Shown in pieces: positions 13,342 through 20,400 of a stretch of 40,459 nucleotides of DNA. Under the pieces are notes generated by a model. The model was not told where the DNA came from. It saw only the letters and a program-made list of their open reading frames with translations, and did not search any database. Position numbers and translations under genes: made by a program. Positions within the stretch are counted from its first letter, which is position 1; every line of letters starts with the position of its first letter. The stretch lies in IMG/VR virus record IMGVR_UViG_3300021437_000046, positions 1-40,459 of that record; one strand, written 5' to 3'. Source of the DNA: a virus.

Positions 13342-15079
13342 TACGACAATCTCTATGATAGAGTTTTTCGCACTAGTAGTTGAGACTCCGATACTCTTTA
13401 TTGACACAGAGACTAATGGAGACGATATTAGAGATGGTAGAGGATATTGTCAAGGAGTCAGCCTCGCATTGCCCATCTGTAGTGGAATGTACGCGGGGAT
13501 GTGGGCCTGTCATTACATGCCCTTACGGCATAAGTTTGGATTCAATTATTCGGGGCACTGGAGATCCGCTCTATATAGGGCGCTACAGTACAGGAAGGAT
13601 AGAGGATTACCCAACGTCTACCATAACGCTAAATTCGACATTGCCTCTATCCGTACTCTTGGAGTAGATCCAGGATACACATTCTATTGTACGATGCTAA
13701 TGGACCATCTCATGAGAGAAGAGGATCCTCTTCGCCATAGTTTGAACTCTACTGCTGCGTATTGGGTGGGGGAAGAGGTAAGTAAGCAGAATAAAGATAT
13801 TTCTATTTTAACGAAAAGTCTTGGGTGGGAAAATGTACCGTCCGAGCTTATGTACCACTATGCGATGCAGGACGCCGCGTTAGTTGGCCTTATCTTTATG
13901 GCTATGCAGAATAGATGGAGAAAGGAGGGACTTGAAGACTATTGGGTAAGTCAAAAAAGAGAGATGGTAAAAGCCATCTTGGATATGGAGAAAATAGGGA
14001 TAGGTGTAGACGAGGATATTTGTAACCTTAATATTGCCATTGGTAATAGTGTAATGGCGGAACTGGAGGACAAGTACGAGGCACGAATAAACACAAGAAA
14101 ATTTCTTGAAGACGCGCTTATAACTAAGCTGGGATTACCTGTCTTCTATAACAAAAAAACAGGTAATCCCACATTTGATAAAGAGGCAATGGAAAAGTAT
14201 GATAGCCTGCTACAGGACATGGACAGTGAACTAGCTCAGGATGTCATTACTTATAGGGGATGGCAGAAGACTGTTAGCTCCAACTATAAGGCCTATCTAG
14301 AATTACGTAGCCATGATGGTAAACTTAGGCCTAATTACTGGCTACACGGAACTAAGACAGGAAGGCTTTCCTGTAGAGAACCCAATCTGCAACAAATACC
14401 TAGGGAATCCTCCAAGCCATGGAACGGGCAAACTAAACTAGCATTCAAGGTTGACGACGGTTTCGAAGGCTGGGAAGTCGACTATAGTCAGCTTGAGTTG
14501 CGTATAGCTACCTCCTACGCTGGAGAAGAGGGACTTGTACGAGTATTCAACGAAGATAGAGACCTATTTACTGAAATGGCTAAGGAGATGGGGATACCTA
14601 GACAGCAAGTAAAAACATTCGTCTACGCTACACAGTATGGGGCAGGGGATGGTAGAATAGCAGAGGTTCTACACATACCAAATAATGAGGCAAAAGAACT
14701 TATAGTCAACTACTACGCCACATATCCGGGATTCAAGGAAATTAAAGATGCTGCCGTAAAAGCAGCTAGATTACGAGGATATGTAAAACTATGGTCCGGA
14801 AGAAGGAGACACCTAGACAAATTCTCAGCTAAGGATGCCTTTAATTCTATCGTACAAGGAGGTGCGGCCGATATCGTAGAAAGAGCTATGGTTAGATTAA
14901 ATAGGGAGTTAGTTAACGTAGATTGTAGGATGCTACTTCAGGTCCACGATAGCATTATTTTTCAGATTAGAAATGGCAAGTCGGACTACTATCTTCCTAA
15001 GATTGCAGCAATCATGGTGGACAATCCTGAGTTCGGAGTAAAATTTAATGTCGAAGCTAAGAGGTTCGGACAAGTATAA
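13262..15079 (+). CDS. family-A DNA polymerase with proofreading
   Basis: 605 residues from GTG 13262 (GGGAGG upstream), overlapping the helicase end. The 3'-5' exonuclease motifs are FIDTET (Asp48, Glu50), NAKFD and YAMQDA. Polymerase motifs are VDYSQLELR (A), R...VKTFVYATQYGAG (B) and LQVHDS (C). Motif B carries Tyr at the position of E. coli Pol I Phe762, as in T7 polymerase. Motif C has Ser where Glu is usual (HDE), a common but notable variation in some phage enzymes. It lacks a 5'-3' nuclease domain. A 13-bp inverted repeat (14130-14142/14159-14171) lies between the exonuclease and polymerase regions. Confidence 0.95.
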   Translation: MEVRNWEVVPLLKDQQIGRPITDSITSTTISMIEFFALVVETPILFIDTETNGDDIRDGRGYCQGVSLALPICSGMYAGMWACHYMPLRHKFGFNYSGHWRSALYRALQYRKDRGLPNVYHNAKFDIASIRTLGVDPGYTFYCTMLMDHLMREEDPLRHSLNSTAAYWVGEEVSKQNKDISILTKSLGWENVPSELMYHYAMQDAALVGLIFMAMQNRWRKEGLEDYWVSQKREMVKAILDMEKIGIGVDEDICNLNIAIGNSVMAELEDKYEARINTRKFLEDALITKLGLPVFYNKKTGNPTFDKEAMEKYDSLLQDMDSELAQDVITYRGWQKTVSSNYKAYLELRSHDGKLRPNYWLHGTKTGRLSCREPNLQQIPRESSKPWNGQTKLAFKVDDGFEGWEVDYSQLELRIATSYAGEEGLVRVFNEDRDLFTEMAKEMGIPRQQVKTFVYATQYGAGDGRIAEVLHIPNNEAKELIVNYYATYPGFKEIKDAAVKAARLRGYVKLWSGRRRHLDKFSAKDAFNSIVQGGAADIVERAMVRLNRELVNVDCRMLLQVHDSIIFQIRNGKSDYYLPKIAAIMVDNPEFGVKFNVEAKRFGQV

Positions 15080-15543
15080 TGTATATAGCCATTGATCCCG
15101 GAGAGGGAATACGTAAGCCTAGTATTGGTGTAGCAGTATTTTCTAACACCGGAGAGCTTATACTCGCTCACCAGTTCTATATGCAGGGATTTGTCGACTG
15201 GTTAGAGCATGTATCTGACAGTGACGGAGATGTGACTATTGACCACATTATCTTTGAAGAATACCGCGTAAGAAAAAATAAGGCTATGGCGCATGTAGGT
15301 AGCAGATTGCCTACCCCTGAGACGATAGGGTATATTAAGACCTTCTGCTACAGGAAGGGGATACCCTGGACTGCACAGCGAGATGTGGACGTACTTGGCC
15401 CAGCGCAGAAACTATTTCAAATAAAGATGCCTAGTAACCATGATAATTCCCATAGTGTGTCAGCTGAACTACACGGAAGATACTGGCTATGGCAGAATGG
15501 TATAATTAAGACAGCATTGGAGACCGAGTATGCGAAAAGATAA
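15079..15543 (+). CDS. RuvC-like Holliday junction resolvase
   Basis: 154 residues; ATG overlaps the polymerase stop (TAATG). RNase-H-fold motifs are YIAIDPGEG (Asp6), HIIFEEYR (Glu) and the C-terminal HSVSAELHGRYW. This matches phage RuvC-like nucleases that resolve branched replication or recombination intermediates before packaging. The usual C-terminal Asp pair is not obvious (NHDNSHSVSAE), so the last metal ligand is uncertain. Confidence 0.75.
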   Translation: MYIAIDPGEGIRKPSIGVAVFSNTGELILAHQFYMQGFVDWLEHVSDSDGDVTIDHIIFEEYRVRKNKAMAHVGSRLPTPETIGYIKTFCYRKGIPWTAQRDVDVLGPAQKLFQIKMPSNHDNSHSVSAELHGRYWLWQNGIIKTALETEYAKR

Positions 15544-16039
15544 ACTAGAAGAGCGCAGCAAAAAGAGGGCTGCCGATAAGCTGGCAGCCCTCTTGGGTAT
15601 TACGGATCAAGATATTATCGATACAGAAGTAGAAAAAGCAGTTAGAAAAGAGGAAGTGGGCCTAGAAGCAGAAGCGGTACTGTATTATATCCGTAAGCCC
15701 GGAGCGTTTATTACTAAGCTGTGTTTACGCTGTGAAGAACCCTTCGCCACGAACTATAAGTACGTAACCTACTGTAGCGATAACTGTAGACGAAAAGCTC
15801 TACTGGCTATTGGAATCAAGTGGGATAGCTCTAAAAGACAGGAAGATAGATGGAGAGGTGAGCCACCTCTAGTTATACCTGCGACTGCTCTCGCTGTAGC
15901 GAAAGGTAGAGCTGCCGAATACGAGAGCCCTGTCGAAGAGTCGTATCAAGAAACTCAAGATGAAAAAGTTGGAGAGAAACAGCCTCCTGCAAAAGTAGAA
16001 GCAGATCCTGATCTGATATCCTTCTTCTCTCAGTTCTAG
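15530..16039 (+). CDS. zinc-ribbon protein with basic N-terminus
   Basis: 169 residues, starting inside the resolvase gene. The N-terminus is Lys/Arg-rich and helical. Residues about 64-91 form a zinc ribbon (CLRCEEPFATNYKYVTYCSD-NC) with four Cys, as in small phage DNA-binding proteins. The tail from about residue 115 is Glu/Pro/Gln-rich and low-complexity. Its last 167 bp overlap the opposing WhiB-like gene. A perfect 12-bp hairpin (15563-15574/15583-15594) sits near the start, and one motif copy encodes a zinc-ligand Cys (Tyr-Cys-Ser). Confidence 0.7.
   Translation: MRKDKLEERSKKRAADKLAALLGITDQDIIDTEVEKAVRKEEVGLEAEAVLYYIRKPGAFITKLCLRCEEPFATNYKYVTYCSDNCRRKALLAIGIKWDSSKRQEDRWRGEPPLVIPATALAVAKGRAAEYESPVEESYQETQDEKVGEKQPPAKVEADPDLISFFSQF
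15563..15594. other. 12-bp perfect inverted repeat
   Basis: AAGAGGGCTGCC (15563-15574) and GGCAGCCCTCTT (15583-15594) pair around GATAAGCT. It begins about 20 bases after the resolvase stop, within the first codons of the zinc-ribbon gene. It could end some transcripts, since TTGGGT follows the TCTT, but it lacks a true T-tract. Confidence 0.85.
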
Positions 16040-16259
16040 TCTTACCGCCCCATAGTCCATTTTCATTATGGACAGTACCGAGCATATAGCATCTATAGAC
16101 TATGGGGCACCTATCACATACCTTCTTATACGGATGGTTCTCAGAGGAGATCTTACCCTCTGGTTCGTCGAAAGAAGGAGAAATAGCGCAAATGGCGGCA
16201 TCACGCTCAGCACGGTACTCACGTCTCATGAGTACTAGCTTACAGCATGATGCCGCCAT
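15873..16259 (-). CDS. whiB: WhiB-family iron-sulphur regulator
   Basis: 128 residues. The family signature is present: Cys24, then C48-x2-C51-x5-C57 (CDRCPIVYRC) to bind [4Fe-4S], followed by the G[VIL]WGG turn (GLWGG, 68-72) and the basic TRTERRR segment that contacts DNA or sigma factor. WhiB proteins bind region 4 of the primary sigma factor in actinobacteria, and phage copies can repress or redirect host genes. ATG 16259 lies three bases after the upstream gene's stop; ATG 16229 (MRREYRAERDAA) is an alternative. Residues after about 85 overlap the opposing zinc-ribbon gene and look non-conserved. Two nested hairpins lie within the gene. Confidence 0.88.
   Translation of the reverse strand: MAASCCKLVLMRREYRAERDAAICAISPSFDEPEGKISSENHPYKKVCDRCPIVYRCYMLGTVHNENGLWGGKTRTERRRISDQDLLLLLQEAVSLQLFHLEFLDTTLRQGSRIRQLYLSLQREQSQV
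16047..16108. other. nested hairpin at the convergence of the two arms
   Basis: GCCCCATAGTC (16047-16057) pairs with GACTATGGGGC (16098-16108). Inside it GTCCAT/ATGGAC (16055-16060/16068-16073) forms a smaller hairpin that shares three bases with the outer arm, so the two are partly exclusive. It begins eight bases after the stop of the rightward block, a place where a terminator is expected. It also lies in the WhiB coding region, over the Cys-cluster codons. Confidence 0.75.
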
Positions 16260-16261
16260 TT
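16190..16261. promoter_or_regulatory. long hairpin over the WhiB start region
   Basis: AAATGGCGGCATCA (16190-16203) and TGATGCCGCCATTT (16248-16261) are perfect 14-bp arms. Between them GTACTCA/TGAGTAC (16215-16221/16229-16235) form a second hairpin. On the WhiB message both candidate start codons (16259 and 16229) fall in paired positions, suggesting translational control. Protein binding to the DNA palindrome is an alternative. Confidence 0.7.
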
Positions 16262-16262
16262 G

Positions 16263-16484
16263 TCATTTCACCGCAGGATCGTCGATAAGAGGCGTAGAGG
16301 TAGACAGCGGAGATTTCATATACGCAGCTACAGCAGTCAGTGCCGAGCTAGTTACCGCGTATAAAAGCTCTCCCCACGTAATCTTGCCATCTTCCCCTGT
16401 AGCGAGAACAGAAGTTGCTACAGCTACTCCTATTACGAACCATGCTCTGGATCTAGTTCGTGTAGTACTATGCCTTGCTGCCAT
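16263..16484 (-). CDS. holin-like membrane protein
   Basis: 73 residues from ATG 16484 (TTAGGATGG upstream; TTG 16505 is an alternative). A basic N-terminus (RHSTTRTRSR) precedes helix 1 (WFVIGVAVATSVLA). A turn with GEDGKITWGE leads to helix 2 (LLYAVTSSALTAVAAYM) and a polar tail. Size and topology fit a class II holin. It lies next to a second membrane protein and a transglycosylase at the end of the late operon. Holin identity is inferred from topology and context. Confidence 0.6.
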   Translation of the reverse strand: MAARHSTTRTRSRAWFVIGVAVATSVLATGEDGKITWGELLYAVTSSALTAVAAYMKSPLSTSTPLIDDPAVK

Positions 16485-16683
16485 CCCATACCATCCTAAC
16501 CACAATATCTACGATAGTAGCTACAAGTGCACCTATTATAAGCCACAATAAGTGCGCCCTATCTGCCTTTAGACAGTTGACTTCTTTTATTAGGTTAGAT
16601 GTTACTGCATTAAATTCAGTTTCTAGCCTTGCAAGTGCAATACGTATTTCTACTAGCGCATCCTTAAGCTGATCATTTGTCAC
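16468..16683 (-). CDS. XhlA-like coiled-coil membrane protein
   Basis: 71 residues from GTG 16683, overlapping the transglycosylase stop. Residues 4-45 are an amphipathic helix (LKDALVEIRIALARLETEFN and on) and residues 46-65 a membrane helix (LLWLIIGALVATIVDIVV). This N-terminal coil plus C-terminal helix layout resembles XhlA/haemolysin-type lysis partners that work with holins. The role is inferred. Confidence 0.6.
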   Translation of the reverse strand: MTNDQLKDALVEIRIALARLETEFNAVTSNLIKEVNCLKADRAHLLWLIIGALVATIVDIVVRMVWDGSKA

Positions 16684-17423
16684 TATCCAATTCCCATTCG
16701 CTTAAGGACACTCATAGCATACGCATTTATGCTAGGATACGCACCCTGCTTTTTATTATATCCAGACGGATTTCTTACATAATTAGAGGCAGTTCTAGGC
16801 CCTGCATACCAGGCTACAGCTGCTCCTGCTGGTCCCCACTTAGAGTAGTATTGCTGTAACTGATGAGAAGCTACTGCATCCTGTATTTGTGGACTATGGA
16901 GATACTGTGCTGGTGTAACGCTATACCCTAGTGCTGCTTTACTCCAGGAGGCTACATTAATAGGCATTACTTGGTACTTACCTAAAGCACCGGAACTCTT
17001 ATTTACCTTAGAATAAACTCCACCAGATTCCTGGCCAATTATAGCATTCCTAAAATTCTCGAATGTATTGCCCTTACTTGGTGCAAAGTGCATTGGAGAA
17101 CCTCCTGTCGTCCCCCCACCTACGGGCGCAGAAGTAGTAGGCACACTCGGAACTGTAGTACTTTCCGCTACAGGTGGAGTGAACCTTATATTCTTTAGCT
17201 GGTCTAGGTACGCTTTTTGCTGTTTAGCTAGAGCTGCCGCTTGTGCAGCCTGCCATTTGGCCTGAGCAGCCGCAGCTAGTTTCTGCTGCCTTGCTGCTTC
17301 TTCCTGCTGCTTAACCTGTAGCGTCTTATCAGCTAGCTGGGAAGCAAAAGCAGAGGCAGTAGTACCCATGCCATTAATAAAGTCCAGGCGTTCCCGCAGA
17401 TTTTTATCGTAGTTCTCAGCCAC
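16683..17423 (-). CDS. virion transglycosylase-like protein (SLT domain)
   Basis: 246 residues. Residues 1-85 are Ala/Gln/Lys-rich coiled coil. A Pro/Thr/Gly-rich linker follows. Residues about 120-246 form an SLT-type lysozyme domain: AIIGQESGG with the catalytic Glu, GALGKYQVMP, then GPAGAAVAWYAG. Position right after the giant internal protein suggests that it is carried in the virion and opens the cell wall during DNA entry. A lysis role with the adjacent holin-like genes is also possible. GTG start overlaps the upstream stop. Confidence 0.82.
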   Translation of the reverse strand: MAENYDKNLRERLDFINGMGTTASAFASQLADKTLQVKQQEEAARQQKLAAAAQAKWQAAQAAALAKQQKAYLDQLKNIRFTPPVAESTTVPSVPTTSAPVGGGTTGGSPMHFAPSKGNTFENFRNAIIGQESGGVYSKVNKSSGALGKYQVMPINVASWSKAALGYSVTPAQYLHSPQIQDAVASHQLQQYYSKWGPAGAAVAWYAGPRTASNYVRNPSGYNKKQGAYPSINAYAMSVLKRMGIG

Positions 17424-20400
17424 GGTTATTCTTAGCCCTTTCCTTCGCCATGTCAGAATACTTCTGCCTAAGCTCCGCTAGTGTTCCCTTCTTAATACTT
17501 GGAGTACTATAGTCTGTAATGCCCAACCCTGTCATCCAGTTAGTAAGCGCCACAGGGTTGATACCTGCCGGTACGTTTCCCTTATCTACGGCACCAGTAG
17601 AGCCAAGCCCACCAGTAACTGAATGCCCGGTAATAGCGGCGATAGGCCCAGCTATTGGTATCTGCCTATCCAAGTAGTCAGTAGTATTTCCTATAGGTAT
17701 ACCGGTACCGAATCCTGTACCAGTAGCCAACTCATATGGCACCTTAGCAAATGGAGTAGCCGCCTGTAGCAGAGTGCTAATAGGGTTACCCTTTAATGTG
17801 GAGTTTAGGGTTCCAGCTACGGGATCACCGGACAAACTAGCGCCGTAGTTATGCGCACCTATAGAGAATTCTGGACCGGTAATTACGTTATTGCGCAAAT
17901 AAGAAGGAAGCATAGCATCTATAGGAAAGGGATCGGCTATACTATCAGGGTCCATTCCCATAACTTGAGCGAAGTTATGCTGAGCCTTAGGTATAACCAG
18001 AGTGCGGCCAGGCTTCGTAGCTAGGGCCTCTATAATAAGAGGAGTACTCTTTCGCATCCAGCTATAGAAAGGTATTGCTCTACGCATAACCTTTCGTTCA
18101 AAGTTAGTCAAGTCTGTACCGTCAGGGTGCCACTTTCGTGTAGCAGCACCTGCTTCTGCTACAGCTTCGTCCAAAGTCTTAGCGGTAGACTTTTCAAGAA
18201 CGTCTATAAACTGAGCCATACGCGTATGATGGTTAATAAGATCTGATGTTCTTCCGGCGGTCTTAAGTATAGTGCGGCCTATCTTGCGTACAGGATTTGC
18301 TGTACCTCTCGCTACAGCGGCGGGAGAAAGTTCTTCTGCCGTTCTGAAGTCGCTCAGTAATCCCTGTGCATGCGCACTACGCCATACCTCATCATCAGTG
18401 ATAGCGAATTTACCCGCTACTAGTATTTTACTTCCCTTAGCTGCTGACTTAGCAAGAGGTATGTCATTCTGTAGCGCAGCAAGGCCATCCCAGTCAGCAT
18501 ACATCTTAGACCTACCAGAAAGTACTCTAGCTGCCTTCGTATATTGAGCAGGATTATTGACACCTGCTAGCCAATTTAGGATAACATCTCCCATACCGTT
18601 AGCTACATGGTGCCCAGGCCTAAGTACCGTTACGCCAGATTTCCATATGTTCTGTGCCCTGTCGAATACGTTAAGCACAGAAGTAAGATTACTATTCTTA
18701 GACCCCGTAGATGCTAAGTTACGTATTGACTCGTAGTACGGGAGTTGCTTTATTATGTCTCTACTATAGTACATATTAGGGTCCATGTACTGATAGAGAT
18801 TACTAAGACCTCTATCATCAGTCAGCTTAACAAAGCCTTCTTTAGGTACCTTACTAGCAAACTCAGAGGTAGTACTTATAGTTCTACCTATGGTCGCGTC
18901 AGTTAGTGCAAACTGGTATGCAGAATGTATGCGGTCAAGAGTATCTAGTGGATCGCCTACATCAGCCCAAGATTTCCATACCTCTGCTTGATCAGTAAGG
19001 GGATTAGAGACATCAAAACGTATATGCTTAGGTACTCCATAGTAATCCATAAGTTTATTTACATGCTGAGGAAAGAAGCCATTTCTAGTTATAAACGATC
19101 CATTCTTACCACCAGAAAATACTATATCTATAGACTTTCTCATACTGTCCATTACTTCAAGCATACCAGGATCTGTAATATTAGACCCGAACTGCAAGTG
19201 CCTGAACGCCTCAGATAGCATTTTACTGGCATCATTTCCAGCGTACTTCACTGCTACCTGCGCTGTAGCGGACATAAGGGTTCGATGCATTTCATTGAAC
19301 TCTCTAGCTGCATTAGTACTACCCCATAGCATATCATGCATGCCAGATATCCCGTAGCTGCCTACAAAAGTCTTTCCACCAACCTCCTTCGCTACACGTA
19401 GTTTATTAAGCAGCCCTACGTTACCCCTAAACAAACCAGCGTTTAGTTTTACAGCAAACTCTTCTTCCAGGTCCACCACGTTTTCACCCATGGCAGCGGA
19501 AGCGGTACGCGCCTCGGCCTCTCGGCTGGCCTGCTGTGCCGTCCCAGAGGCCTTCAGGGACGCCTCGGCTGCCTTCCCTACCGTACTACCGCCACTAGTA
19601 ACGGTTCTTGCAGTATCAGCCTCTGCGAGGTCACCAGGGCCGATACCGCGAGAAGAAAGCTCAGTATCGACAAGTACTCTAGCGATAGGATTAGCTTCCG
19701 CCGGAGCTCCGATGGCGCTTCCGACTTTACCAATCTCATTGCTGCGGTTAACAACAGAAGAAAATGCGTCAGAAGAAGATATGGCGGCATCCGATATTCC
19801 CTGCATTAGCTTGGTTACTACTTCTTCTGTCATGGACTGCACTGCGGTGCCTACCTGAAGGCTATGAGACGCATAGTTCTCGTTTACCTTCTGTAGTATA
19901 GATGGCATAGCTTTGGATATAGATTCTACTATGCTAGCTGCTGCCGCTTCTCCGGCCTTGTGCTTACTAAGATTTCCGCCAGTCTTAGCATCCTTTAGTG
20001 CGAATGCAGCTGCCTGCTTAGCTAAATCTGCGTTGCCGCCGTGTATAGCAGCAGTTACCATATGTTCTGCGGCGTTCAGAAACCCTGTTGGATACACATT
20101 CATGTACATAGCGGGGTTCTTGAACATGAACTTCTCTACAACGTCACGAGGTAGAGAAGTAAGAACATCTCCAAGTGATAGTAGAATTCCATTATTATCT
20201 ACACCAGCAATAAGCTTAACACCAGTTTTACGGAGAGCATCTTCCGCTACAGTAAGAGCCGGCACTACCTCGTCGTACATATCTCTAGGCCGAGTAGTCT
20301 TCCAATAGGCTGTCTTCTCTGCCCCCTTGAGCTTAGAACCTATCGCTGAACTTCGCTCTGTAGCGGATTTTATAAGACTGCGCATTAGGTCTGACTGAGC

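Noticed and set aside
16102-16551. 149-codon + strand open frame over the holin-like and WhiB region
   Set aside because: It is antisense to three well-supported - strand genes and has no recognisable features.
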